The notes under the pieces: generated by a model
Databases searched by the model: none
What the model saw: the letters and a program-made list of their open reading frames with translations, nothing else
Told to the model about the DNA's origin: nothing
Made by a program: the position numbers and the translations under genes
Part shown: positions 52,265 through 60,843 of the stretch, piece by piece
Position numbering within the stretch: position 1 is the first letter of the stretch
How the letters are laid out: each line of letters starts with the position of its first letter
Assembly (NCBI RefSeq): GCF_002803155.1
Contig: NZ_NNBP01000001.1
Location: 434,001 to 498,000 of the forward strand
From: Streptomyces sp. CB02959
GTDB taxonomy: Bacteria > Actinomycetota > Actinomycetes > Streptomycetales > Streptomycetaceae
Direction: 5' to 3'
Length of the DNA stretch: 64,000 nucleotides

Positions 52265-53737
52265 ATGGGCGAAATGCCGGAGTTTGCTTGCTACGTTGCC
52301 GAGGTGGATGTGGCGGACGCGGCGGATGTGGCCGAGGTGCGGGCGAAGGCGGTGGACGGTGGGCGGGTGGTGGACGAGGCCCCGGCGCCGCCGCGGCCCA
52401 AGAGGCGGGGGGTCGAACTGGCCCTCCTCGTAGGTGCCGTGCTGATCAGCGTCTGCGGCTATCTGGCGGTGGGGCTGGCCAGGACGCACGCGGTGCCGGC
52501 CGGGGCGCTCCGGTACGCGGCGGGGCTGGGCGGGCTGGCGCTGCTGGCGCACCTCGTGGTGCGGTTCGGCGCCCCGTACGCGGATCCGCTGCTGCTGCCG
52601 ACCGCGGTGCTGCTCAACGGGCTCGGGCTGGTGCTGATCTTCCGGCTCGATCTGGAGACGCCGGCCGATCAGGCCGCGCCCGCGCAGCTGGTGTGGTCCG
52701 CGGTGGGTGTGACGTTGTTCATCGGGGTGGTGGCGGTGCTGCGGGACCACCGGGCGCTCCAGCGGTGCGCGTACGGGTGCGCGGCGCTGGCGCTGGCGCT
52801 GATGGTGGTGCCGATCGCCTTCCCGGCCGTCAACGGGGCGCGGATCTGGATCCGGGCGGCCGGGTTCTCGCTGCAGCCGGGCGAGTTCGCGAAGGTGCTG
52901 ATCACGGTGTTCTTCGCGGCGTACCTGGCGGCCAACCGGGAGGCGCTGGCGCACACCGGGAAGGTGGTGTGGCGGCTGCGGCTGCCGGCGGGCCGGGTGC
53001 TCGGGCCGGTCGTCGCCATCTGGCTGGTGAGCGTGGGGGTGCTGGTCCTCGAACGGGACCTGGGGACGTCGCTGCTCTTCTTCGGGGTGTTCGTGGTGCT
53101 GCTGTACGTGGCCACGGGGCGGACCGGGTGGATCGCGGTGGGGGTGCTGCTGGCGGCGGCCGGGGCGGCGGCGGTGGGCACGCTGGAGCCGCATGTGCAC
53201 GGGCGGGTGCAGGACTGGTTGGCGCCGTTCGCCGGGATCGCGGCGGGCCGGGGGCCGGGGCAGTTGGCCCAGTCGCTGTTCGCGTTCGCCGCGGGCGGGA
53301 CGTTCGGGACGGGGCTGGGGCAGGGGCACTCGTCGCTGATCGGCTTCGCGATGAAGTCGGACTTCATCCTGGCGACGCTGGGCGAGGAGCTGGGGCTGGC
53401 CGGGCTGAGCGCGCTGTTCCTGCTGTACGCGCTGCTGGCGGCGTGCGGCTACCGGGCGGCGCTGGGGCTGCGCGACCCGTTCGGGAGTCTGCTGGCGGTC
53501 GGGCTGGCGGCGCTGCCCGCCCTCCAGGTGTTCGTGATCGCGGGCGGGGTGATGGGGCTGATCCCGCTGACCGGGATGGCGATGCCGTTCCTGGCCCAGG
53601 GCGGCTCGTCGGTGGTGACCAACTGGATCATCGTCGCGCTGCTGGTGCGGATCAGCGACCGGGCGCGCGGGCCGCGGACCGGGACCGCCGCCCGGCCGGC
53701 CCGCCCCGTCCCGGACGCCGTCGGGGCGCTCCGGTGA
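52265..53737 (+). CDS. FtsW/RodA/SpoVE (SEDS) family peptidoglycan glycosyltransferase
   Basis: About 490 residues with roughly ten membrane segments. A hydrophilic N-terminal region of 55 residues comes first. Conserved SEDS features are NGARIWIR, LQPGEFAKVL, LERDLGTSLLFFGVF, GLGQGHSSLIGFAMKSDFILATLGEELGL and MPFLAQGGSS. It polymerises lipid II together with a cognate transpeptidase, encoded by the next gene with a 4-nt overlap. The start is uncertain: ATG 52265 is taken; ATG 52274 or GTG 52301 are possible. Probably a second SEDS set beside the main cell-division genes. Confidence 0.9.
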   Translation: MGEMPEFACYVAEVDVADAADVAEVRAKAVDGGRVVDEAPAPPRPKRRGVELALLVGAVLISVCGYLAVGLARTHAVPAGALRYAAGLGGLALLAHLVVRFGAPYADPLLLPTAVLLNGLGLVLIFRLDLETPADQAAPAQLVWSAVGVTLFIGVVAVLRDHRALQRCAYGCAALALALMVVPIAFPAVNGARIWIRAAGFSLQPGEFAKVLITVFFAAYLAANREALAHTGKVVWRLRLPAGRVLGPVVAIWLVSVGVLVLERDLGTSLLFFGVFVVLLYVATGRTGWIAVGVLLAAAGAAAVGTLEPHVHGRVQDWLAPFAGIAAGRGPGQLAQSLFAFAAGGTFGTGLGQGHSSLIGFAMKSDFILATLGEELGLAGLSALFLLYALLAACGYRAALGLRDPFGSLLAVGLAALPALQVFVIAGGVMGLIPLTGMAMPFLAQGGSSVVTNWIIVALLVRISDRARGPRTGTAARPARPVPDAVGALR

Positions 53738-55188
53738 TCCGCGGCATCCGGCACACCGCCGCGTTCTCGTTCCTGCTGCTGGCCGCGCTGCTGGTCAACG
53801 CGGTCCGGGTGCAGGTCTTCGAGGCGGACCGGTACACCGGCAACCCGGCCAACCGGCGGGCCGCCATCGCCCGGTACGCCCAGCCGCGCGGTGCGGTGCT
53901 GGTCGGCGGCCGCCCGGTCACCGGCGTGCGGGACAGCGGCGGGCGGCTGCGCTACGAGCGCACCTACACCGACGGCCCGCTGTACGCGCCGGTCACCGGC
54001 TTCGCCTCGCAGACGTACGGCACCTCGCTGCTGGAGGGCACCGAGGACGCCGTCCTGGCCGGCACCGACGACCGGCTGGTCACGTTCCCGTGGTGGGACC
54101 GGTTGATCCGCCGCCGGCCGCCGGGCGGCCGGGTCGAGACCACCGTCGACCCGGCGATGCAGCGCGCCGCGTTCCACGGGCTGGCCGGCCGGAAGGGCGC
54201 GGTGGCGGCGGTCGAGCCGCGCACCGGGCGGGTGCTGGCGCTGGTCAGCTCGCCGTCGTACGACCCCGGCGAGCTGTCCGGGAACGGGCAGTCGGTGACC
54301 GGTGCCTGGCGGCGGCTGAACGAGGCGGCGGACCGGCCGATGCTCAACCGGGCGCTGCGGCAGACCTATCCGCCCGGCTCCACCTTCAAGGTCGTCACCG
54401 CGGCGGCCGCGCTGGACAGCGGTCTGGTCAAGGACCTCGACGCCCCGCTGGACGTGCCCGACCCCTACACGCTGCCGGACACCCGCACCCGGCTGGGCAA
54501 TCCGACGGCGGGCTGCGAGCACGTGGGGCTGCGGGAGGCGTTCCGGCTCTCCTGCAACACGGTCTTCGCGCGGCTGGGGGTCGGTGTCGGGCTGCGCGGG
54601 ATGGCCGGGACGGCGGAGCGGTTCGGCTTCAACGACCCGGGGCTGCGGCTCCCCTCCCCCGTCGCGCGCAGCACCTTCGACACCAGGATGGACCCGGCGC
54701 AGCTGGCGCTCTCCTCGATCGGGCAGTACGACACCGCCGCCACCCCGCTCCAGATGGCGATGGTGGCGGCGGCGGTGGCCGACGACGGCCAGCTGACGCC
54801 GCCGTACCTCGTCGAGCGGGTGACCGACGCGCACGGGGCGCTGGTCGCCCCCGGGGCGCGGGAGCCCACCCGGCAGGTGATGAATCCGGCCACCGCCCAG
54901 CAGTTGCAGGAGCTGATGACCGAGGTCGTCGAGCACGGCAGCGGGCGGACCGTGGCGATCGACGGGTTCACGGTGGGCGGCAAGACGGGGACCGCGCAGC
55001 ACGGCGTGCGCAACGAGGGCACGCCGTACGCCTGGTTCATCGCGTGGGTGCGGGACCGGCAGAGCCACGAACCGGTGGCGGCGGTGGCGGTGGTCGTGGA
55101 GGACGCGGAGGCCGAGCGGGCGGACATCAGCGGGGGCGGCAGTGCCGGGCCGATCGCGCGGGCGGTGCTGACGGCGGGGTTGCGGTGA
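53734..55188 (+). CDS. class B penicillin-binding protein (PbpA-like)
   Basis: A 484-residue transpeptidase. It has one N-terminal membrane anchor (residues 10-28) and a transpeptidase domain with the three active-site motifs: STFK (PPGSTFKVV near residue 214), SCN (near 275) and KTG (GGKTGTAQ near 418). It works with the SEDS protein encoded just upstream; the GTG start overlaps that gene's stop (GTGA). Such pairs act in growth or sporulation septation in Streptomyces. Confidence 0.93.
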   Translation: MIRGIRHTAAFSFLLLAALLVNAVRVQVFEADRYTGNPANRRAAIARYAQPRGAVLVGGRPVTGVRDSGGRLRYERTYTDGPLYAPVTGFASQTYGTSLLEGTEDAVLAGTDDRLVTFPWWDRLIRRRPPGGRVETTVDPAMQRAAFHGLAGRKGAVAAVEPRTGRVLALVSSPSYDPGELSGNGQSVTGAWRRLNEAADRPMLNRALRQTYPPGSTFKVVTAAAALDSGLVKDLDAPLDVPDPYTLPDTRTRLGNPTAGCEHVGLREAFRLSCNTVFARLGVGVGLRGMAGTAERFGFNDPGLRLPSPVARSTFDTRMDPAQLALSSIGQYDTAATPLQMAMVAAAVADDGQLTPPYLVERVTDAHGALVAPGAREPTRQVMNPATAQQLQELMTEVVEHGSGRTVAIDGFTVGGKTGTAQHGVRNEGTPYAWFIAWVRDRQSHEPVAAVAVVVEDAEAERADISGGGSAGPIARAVLTAGLR

Positions 55189-55305
55189 GGCGGCGGGCGG
55201 CGCGGGGCGGCCGGGGTCCGGTGGCCGGGGTCCGGGGCGACGCGGGGCGGCCGGTGGCCGGTGGCCGGTGGCCGGGGCGGCCCGATCCGCCGTCACAATG
55301 GCGCC

Positions 55306-55824
55306 ATGGCTTGTGATGCGGAATCCTCCCCGGCCCCGAGCCCGGCCCCGGCCCCGGCCCCGGCCCCGGCCCCGGCGACACGGTCGCTGCTCTCGCTCGC
55401 CGAGGTGGAAGCGCTGGCCCGGCGCGCGCACGAGGGGCAGACCGACAAGGCGGGCCGGCCGTACGCCGAGCATCTGGCGGCGGTCGCGGCGGGGGTGCGG
55501 GCGCGCGGTGGCAGCCCGGCGCAGATCGCCGCGGCCTGGCTGCACGACGCGGTCGAGGACGGGGCGGTGAGCGGCGCGTGGCTGGCCGGGGCGGCGCTGG
55601 AGGAGTCGACCAAGGCGATGGTCCTGGCGGTCAGCAAGCGACCCGGGGAGCCGGTCGAGGAGTACACCGCGCGCATCCTGGCCACGCCCGGTGCGCTGCT
55701 GGTCAAGGAGGCGGACCTGGCGCACAACGCCGATCCGGCCCGGCTGGCGGTCCTGGACGCGCCGACCCGGGAGCGGCTGACGGCCAAGTACGCACGGGTG
55801 CGGGCGCTGCTGGGGCTGGAGTGA
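55306..55824 (+). CDS. HD-domain phosphohydrolase of the Mesh1/small alarmone hydrolase type
   Basis: A 172-residue single-domain protein. A proline-alanine tract (residues 7-25), encoded by repeated CCGGCC units, leads into the HD domain: RAHEGQTDKAGRPYAEH, LHDAVED and KEADLAHNAD correspond to the metal-binding H...HD...D motifs and the RelA/SpoT hydrolase pattern. It may hydrolyse (p)ppGpp or a related nucleotide; no synthetase domain is present. The function is inferred from motifs only. Confidence 0.8.
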   Translation: MACDAESSPAPSPAPAPAPAPAPATRSLLSLAEVEALARRAHEGQTDKAGRPYAEHLAAVAAGVRARGGSPAQIAAAWLHDAVEDGAVSGAWLAGAALEESTKAMVLAVSKRPGEPVEEYTARILATPGALLVKEADLAHNADPARLAVLDAPTRERLTAKYARVRALLGLE

Positions 55825-55952
55825 CTCTGGTGGCTCCGGTGGCTCCGATGACTCTGGTGACTCTGGTGACTCCGGTGACTCCGGTGACTCCGGTCGCTTC
55901 AGTGGCCTCAGTTGTTTCAGTCAGTCCAGTCAGTCCAGTCGCTTCAGTCGCT
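55820..55952. repeat. degenerate 9-bp tandem repeat tract
   Basis: After the HD gene stop, units related to GACTCTGGT, GACTCCGGT and then GTCAGTCCA/GTCGCTTCA follow each other for about 130 bp. No gene on either strand explains it. It lies in the 265-bp gap before the ABC ATPase. Confidence 0.75.
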
Positions 55953-56089
55953 TCCGAGGACTCTCCGGACGGCGGGCCGGGCCCGGTGACCGGAACCGAT
56001 GGCCGGGCCCGATGACCGGAACCGGCGCCCGCGGTTCCACACATCGGACGCCCGCCCGGAAAGATGCCATACACAGCTAATCTGCCGCG

Positions 56090-56950
56090 ATGACTCCCAC
56101 GCAGCCTTCGGAACCGCAGTCCCCGGCCCCCCGGCCCACCGACCTGCACCACCCGGACGCGGGGCGGGTGATCGCCGCGCTGGCCGGCGTAGGCGTCCGC
56201 CGCTACACCACCGACCAGGTCATCCTCGACGGCATCGACTGGACCGTGCGCGCCGGTGAGCACTGGGCGCTGCTCGGCGCGAACGGTGCCGGCAAGACCA
56301 CCGTCCTGCGGCTGATCGGCGCGCTGATGTTCCCCACCGTCGGCACCGTGGAGGTGCTCGGCCACCGGCTCGGCCGGGTGGACGTACGGGAACTGCGCGC
56401 CGCCATCGGCCTGGTGTCCGGTGCGCAGAAGGTGCCGAAGGACGCGACCGCGCACACGGTGGTGCTGACCGGCGCGAGCGGCACCGTGCAGCCGCTGTGG
56501 CGGACGTACGGCGCGGCGACCCGGGAGCGGGCCCATGAGCTGCTGGCCGAGCTGGACTGCAAGGAGTTGACGGACCGGCCGTACGGCGTCTGCTCGGGCG
56601 GGCAGCGGGCCCGGATCCTGATCGCCCGCGCGCTGATGGCCGATCCCTCGCTGCTGCTGCTCGACGAGCCGTTCAACGCGCTGGACCTGCCCTCCCGCGA
56701 GGACCTGATCGACGCACTGCACCGGCTGGCCGTGCAGCGGCCGGAGTTGGCGACGGTGACGGTCACCCATCACCTGGAGGAGCTGTCCCCGGCCGTCGGG
56801 CGGGCCGTGCTGCTGCGCGACGGGCGGGTACAGGCACTCGGCCCGGTGGCGGAGGTGCTGACGGGTGAGCGGATGACGGCCTGCTTCGGGCGGCCCATCG
56901 AGGTGTCCCGGCACGAGGGGCGGTGGCTGGCGCGGTCCGGGCGGCGGTAG
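56090..56950 (+). CDS. stand-alone ABC transporter ATP-binding protein
   Basis: A 286-residue ATPase. Walker A is GANGAGKTT (near residue 64), the signature is CSGGQ, Walker B is LLLLDEPFNAL and the switch His is in VTHHLEEL. No permease or binding protein adjoins it, so its partner is elsewhere or it acts in another process. It converges with the MarR gene 12 bp away. Confidence 0.9.
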   Translation: MTPTQPSEPQSPAPRPTDLHHPDAGRVIAALAGVGVRRYTTDQVILDGIDWTVRAGEHWALLGANGAGKTTVLRLIGALMFPTVGTVEVLGHRLGRVDVRELRAAIGLVSGAQKVPKDATAHTVVLTGASGTVQPLWRTYGAATRERAHELLAELDCKELTDRPYGVCSGGQRARILIARALMADPSLLLLDEPFNALDLPSREDLIDALHRLAVQRPELATVTVTHHLEELSPAVGRAVLLRDGRVQALGPVAEVLTGERMTACFGRPIEVSRHEGRWLARSGRR

Positions 56951-56962
56951 GCCCGGCGGCCC

Positions 56963-57439
56963 TCACGTCCCGTCCGCGGCGTCCCGCACCCCCGTCAGGA
57001 AGCGCCGGATCGCGGCCCGTTCGCCGGCGTCGAAGGTGTCGAGCAGGGCGAGGGTGCGCTCGATCAGCGGGCCGAAGAACGACCGGCCCAGGGTGACCGC
57101 GCCCGGGTCCACGGCCAGCAGGACGCGCCGCCGGTCGCGGGTGTCGCGGACCCGGCGGAGGTACCCGAGCCGCTCCAGGCGGTCGACCAGCGCCGTGGTG
57201 CCCGCGGAGTTCAGGCCGAGCCGGGCCCCGAGCCGCCCGGCGGTCAGCTCCTCGCCGGCCCGGGCCGCGTCCAGCAGGGCGATCAGGGCCCGCAGGTCGG
57301 TGGGGTGCAGGCCGTTGCGGGCGGCGAACTCACCGCCCGCCAGGTCGAGTCGGACGGTCACCTCGCGCAGGAGATGGACCAGGTCCATGCCTTCCGGTTC
57401 CCGCTCCTGTTCCTGTTCCTGTTCCTGCGCCACCTTCAC
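56963..57439 (-). CDS. MarR family transcriptional regulator
   Basis: A 158-residue winged-helix protein. The DNA-binding part is ELTAGRLGARLGLNSAGTTALVDRLERLGYLRR, with the wing RDTRDRRRVLL. The first residues are a Gln-Glu repeat coded by a 6-bp repeat. The GTG at 57439 has GGAG upstream; ATG 57388 would remove the repeat. It is divergent from an alpha/beta hydrolase with a long palindrome between them, so it likely represses itself and that gene. Confidence 0.88.
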   Translation of the reverse strand: MKVAQEQEQEQEREPEGMDLVHLLREVTVRLDLAGGEFAARNGLHPTDLRALIALLDAARAGEELTAGRLGARLGLNSAGTTALVDRLERLGYLRRVRDTRDRRRVLLAVDPGAVTLGRSFFGPLIERTLALLDTFDAGERAAIRRFLTGVRDAADGT

Positions 57440-57514
57440 GGCTCTCCGCCTCTCCCGCGTTCGGCCCGTACGTCCCGAACCAGCAACCTAACGCGGCCGG
57501 GACGCGTACGATCG

Positions 57515-57559
57515 ACAATTACCTCGCTCGGCGAGATGATTGCCGAGCGAGGTAATTGT
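57515..57559. promoter_or_regulatory. 18-bp-arm perfect inverted repeat, likely MarR operator
   Basis: Arms ACAATTACCTCGCTCGGC (57515-57532) and GCCGAGCGAGGTAATTGT (57542-57559) are perfect complements with a 9-nt spacer. It lies 76 bp upstream of the MarR start and 40 bp upstream of the hydrolase start, so binding there could block both promoters. The ACAATT/AATTGT ends recall MarR/OhrR-type operators. Confidence 0.75.
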
Positions 57560-57599
57560 TGTCCGTCCGTCCGCCGTCGTCCCGCCGCGGAGGCGCACC

Positions 57600-58478
57600 A
57601 TGACCGCCGAACCCCCACCGCCCACCGCCGCGCCTTCGGTGTCCCCGGCGTTCCGGGCCGCCTACGGGCAGGTTCTGGCACTCTGGCCGGTCCCGGTCGA
57701 ACCGCTCGCCGTGGACACGGAGTTCGGCACCACCCGGGTCAACGCCTGCGGGCCGGCCGACGGACCGCCGACCGTGCTGCTGGGCGGCGGCGGGGCCACC
57801 TCCGCCGGCTGGTACGCGCGGGTCGGCGCCCTCGCGCGCACCCACCGGGTGTACGCCGTGGACGTGATGGGCGCGCCGGGGCTGAGCGTGCCCGGTGGGC
57901 GGCCACTGCGCCGGCCGGCGGACCTGATGGCCTGGCTGGACGGGGTGCTGACCGCGCTCGGGGCCGAACGGGCCGCGCTGCTGGGGCACTCGTACGGGGG
58001 CTGGCTCGCGCTGGGTTACGCGGTGCACGCCCCGGACCGGGTGGACCGACTGGCGCTGCTCGACCCGACGCAGTGCTTCGCGGGGTACCGGACGGCGTAT
58101 CTGGCGCGGGCGGTACCGCTGTTCGTCCGGCCCGGCGAGGACAGTGCCCGGCGGTTCCTGGCGTGGGAGAGCCGGGGCGGCCCGGCGGTGGCACCGGAGT
58201 CGGTCCGGCTGATGGGGGTGGGCGGCCGGGAGTTCCGGGGGCGGCCGGTCACCGGGCCGCGCCCGGCGGTGGCCCGGCTGGGGTCCGCCGCGCCGCCCGC
58301 GCTGGTACTGCTGGCCGGGCGCAGCCGGGCACACGACCTGCGGCGGGTCGCGGAGACGGCCGGGCGGACGCTGCCGGGGGCACGGATCGCGACGCTGCCG
58401 GGGGCCGGGCACCACGCGCTGCCGGAGCTGCGGTCGGCGGAGCTGGACCGGCTGCTGGTGGATTTCCTGACGGGGTGA
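57600..58478 (+). CDS. alpha/beta hydrolase
   Basis: A 292-residue alpha/beta-hydrolase. The oxyanion region is LLGGGGATSAGWY, the nucleophile elbow is GHSYGG and the catalytic His is in GAGHHALPE. The substrate is unknown. The ATG at 57600 has GGAGG 6 nt upstream. It is divergent from the MarR gene and probably under its control, perhaps as a detoxifying esterase or lactonase. Confidence 0.88.
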   Translation: MTAEPPPPTAAPSVSPAFRAAYGQVLALWPVPVEPLAVDTEFGTTRVNACGPADGPPTVLLGGGGATSAGWYARVGALARTHRVYAVDVMGAPGLSVPGGRPLRRPADLMAWLDGVLTALGAERAALLGHSYGGWLALGYAVHAPDRVDRLALLDPTQCFAGYRTAYLARAVPLFVRPGEDSARRFLAWESRGGPAVAPESVRLMGVGGREFRGRPVTGPRPAVARLGSAAPPALVLLAGRSRAHDLRRVAETAGRTLPGARIATLPGAGHHALPELRSAELDRLLVDFLTG

Positions 58479-58531
58479 CGGGCGGGGAGCGGCGGGCGGG
58501 GAGTCGGGGCCGGGCCCGCGCCCCGGAGACC

Positions 58532-59440
58532 TCACATCTCGGCGACCCAGTGCGGCAGTTGCTCCCGTCGTCGTGTCCACTCCTCCCCCAGTGCCGCGGT
58601 CCCGGTGCGGGCCCCCACCACTCCGCCGGTGATGGCGCAGGTGGTGTCCACGTCGCCGAGGCCGGCCGCGGCGGTCCACAGGGCGGCCGCCAGGTCGTCG
58701 GGGTGGCGGGCGGCGCACCACAGGGCGAACGGGACGGTGTCGTCGGCGCGGATCCGGCGGCCGCTGCCGAGGGCCGCGGCGGCCTCCTCGGGGCCGGTGC
58801 CGGGCGGGAGTCCGGCGGCCCGCAGCAGGCCCTCGCGGATCGGGCCGTCGGGGGTGCGGGCGGCGATCCCGGTCAGCGCGAGCGGCGCGCCGCGGGCGGC
58901 GAGCGCGGCGGCGACGGCCACCGCCACCGCGCCGGCCACGCCCTGGGGGTGGGCGTGGGTGACCTCCGCGGAGCGGGCGGCCTGCGCGGCGGCGCGGTCC
59001 AGGTCGTGGTGGAACCAGGCGCCGAGGGGGGCGACGCGCATGGCGGCGCCGTTGCCGAGGCTGCCCTCGCCGCCGAAGAGGGCGTGCGCCAACTCCCGCC
59101 ACTCCGCCGGTTCGGCGGCGGCCCGGGGCAGCAGGGCGTGCATACCGGAGCCGTAGCCGCGGCCCGGGTCGGCGCGGTAGGTGGCGGCGAACCGCGCCAC
59201 CAGGGCCGGCTGCCGGACCTCGCCGTGCTCGGCGAGGACGGCGAGCAGATCGAGTGCCATGGCGGTGTCGTCGGTCCAGTGCCACCGGGGCTCGGGCGGC
59301 AGGCGGCGGGCAGCGATCAGCTCCCGGGCCGCCGCCTCGGGCCGGAAGAGGCCGAAGAAGCGCTCGCCGAAGGCGTCGCCGTGCGCCAGGCCCTCGATGC
59401 TGCCGCGCACCGCGGCGCGCCGTCGGTCGTCGGTGTCCAT
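58532..59440 (-). CDS. ADP-ribosylglycohydrolase family protein
   Basis: About 302 residues. The metal-binding motifs of the DraG/ARH family are seen: HWTDDTAMAL near residue 55 and GDVDTTCAITGGVVGA near 270. These enzymes remove ADP-ribose from proteins or small molecules with two magnesium ions. The ATG at 59440 is chosen; an ATG at 59488 would add a proline-rich leader of 16 residues. Confidence 0.87.
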   Translation of the reverse strand: MDTDDRRRAAVRGSIEGLAHGDAFGERFFGLFRPEAAARELIAARRLPPEPRWHWTDDTAMALDLLAVLAEHGEVRQPALVARFAATYRADPGRGYGSGMHALLPRAAAEPAEWRELAHALFGGEGSLGNGAAMRVAPLGAWFHHDLDRAAAQAARSAEVTHAHPQGVAGAVAVAVAAALAARGAPLALTGIAARTPDGPIREGLLRAAGLPPGTGPEEAAAALGSGRRIRADDTVPFALWCAARHPDDLAAALWTAAAGLGDVDTTCAITGGVVGARTGTAALGEEWTRRREQLPHWVAEM

Positions 59441-59527
59441 GGGCGGATCCTGCCATCGGTGCGGGGGCGGGGGCGGTGTTCCGTCCATGTTCCGTCCCCG
59501 CCCGGCGGCAGGCGGTCGCGGCGGCCG

Positions 59528-60658
59528 TCAGTCCTCGGCGGCGCCCCGGGCGACGGCGTCGGCTACCTCGGCCGTACGGGCCGCCTCTTCGGCGGCGAAC
59601 CGCTGGGCGTCCAGTTGCTCGGCGAGCTCCTCGTCCTGGGCCATCAGCAGGTCCAGGTCGGCGTCGCCCATGTCGAAGACGCCGAGGTCCACGTAGGCGC
59701 GTTGGAGGCGTGCGCCCCACAGGCCGATGTCCTTGACGCACGGGACGATCCGGCTGAACAGCAGCTTCCGGAAGAGCCGGAGGAACTCCGAGCGCTCGGT
59801 GAACTCGGCGGCCTCCTTGGGCGGGATGCCGAAGTTCTCCAGGACCTCCGTGCCGCGCAGCCGGTCGCGCATGAGGTAGCAGCCCTCGATGACGAACTCC
59901 TCGCGTTCGCGGAGTTCGGCGTCGGTGAGCTGCCGGTAGTAGTCGCGCAGCGCCATCCGGCCGAAGGCGACGTGGCGGGCCTCGTCCTGCATGACGTAGG
60001 TGAGGATCTGCTTCGGCAGCGGTTCGGTGGTGGTGTCGCGGATCATGCCGAAGGCGGCCAGCGCCAGTCCTTCGATGAGCACCTGCATGCCGAGGTAGGG
60101 CATGTCCCAGCGGGAGTCGGCGAGGGTGTCGTCGAGCAGTGCCTTGAGGTTGTCGTTGACCGGGTAGAGCATCCCGATCTTGTCCTTCAGGAAGCGGCCG
60201 TAGATCTCCGCGTGCCGGGCCTCGTCCATGGTCTGGGTGGCCGAGTAGAACTTCGCGTCGAGGTCGGGGACGGACTCCACGATCCGTGCGGCGCACACCA
60301 TCGCGCCCTGCTCGCCGTGCAGGAACTGGCTGAACTGCCAGGCGGCGTAGTGCTGCCGGAGGTCGCCGCGGTCCGCGGCGGTCATCTTGTCCCAGTACGG
60401 GGTGCCGTGGAGGGAGAGGGCTTCGTCGGGGGTGCCGAGCGGATCCTTGGGGTCCACCTCCAGGTCCCAGTCGATCCGGGTGGCGGCGTCCCACTGCTTG
60501 TCCTTGCCCTTCTGATAGAGGGCCAGCAGCCGGTCGCGTCCGGAGCCGTTCTTCTCCCCCGGATACATGGCTTCCCAGGTGAAGCGGGCCGCGCCGGTTG
60601 CCGGCACGGTCCACAGGGAGTCGCCCGGGTCCTGTACGTACAGCTCTCGGGTCGACAC
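59528..60658 (-). CDS. ferritin-like diiron protein
   Basis: About 376 residues, mainly helical. Helix motifs HGEQGAM, TMDEARHAEIYGRF and MQDEARHVAFGRM supply the Glu and ExxH pairs of a ferritin/ribonucleotide-reductase-like diiron site. The reaction is unknown; an oxidase or oxygenase is likely. The GTG at 60658 has GGAGG 8 nt upstream. It is divergent from the AurF-like gene, and the two may act in one process. Confidence 0.82.
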   Translation of the reverse strand: MSTRELYVQDPGDSLWTVPATGAARFTWEAMYPGEKNGSGRDRLLALYQKGKDKQWDAATRIDWDLEVDPKDPLGTPDEALSLHGTPYWDKMTAADRGDLRQHYAAWQFSQFLHGEQGAMVCAARIVESVPDLDAKFYSATQTMDEARHAEIYGRFLKDKIGMLYPVNDNLKALLDDTLADSRWDMPYLGMQVLIEGLALAAFGMIRDTTTEPLPKQILTYVMQDEARHVAFGRMALRDYYRQLTDAELREREEFVIEGCYLMRDRLRGTEVLENFGIPPKEAAEFTERSEFLRLFRKLLFSRIVPCVKDIGLWGARLQRAYVDLGVFDMGDADLDLLMAQDEELAEQLDAQRFAAEEAARTAEVADAVARGAAED

Positions 60659-60758
60659 GAGCCGCACCTCCTCCGCTCGCCGAACGCCCCGTGTCGGGCG
60701 GGTCGTTGGCAGATTCACACGCTTCTTACCGGCGGGTCAATAAGTCGTGCGCGAGGGA

Positions 60759-60791
60759 TTGACGTCCTTGCTGACAAGCAGTCTTATAAGA
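60759..60791 (+). promoter_or_regulatory. promoter with overlapping palindrome for the AurF-like gene
   Basis: TTGACG (60759-60764) and TTATAA (60784-60789) are spaced by 19 nt, slightly long. The -10 lies inside the perfect palindrome TCTTATAAGA (60782-60791), preceded by TGCT-GACA-AGCA (60769-60780). A repressor bound here would cover the promoter; the TetR protein encoded at 61864 is a candidate. Confidence 0.55.
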
Positions 60792-60843
60792 GGCAGCCGC
60801 ATGTGACCGCGGGTAACTCCGACTGTGAGGTGTAGCCAGAGCT

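Noticed and set aside
55703..56914. A minus-strand frame of about 400 codons over the repeat tract and the ABC ATPase
   Set aside because: It is antisense to Walker A, signature and Walker B motifs and consists of low-complexity sequence.
57305..60835. A plus-strand frame of over 1,100 codons, and a minus-strand frame at 57519-60614
   Set aside because: Both are low-complexity shadows crossing several genes with clear motifs in other frames.
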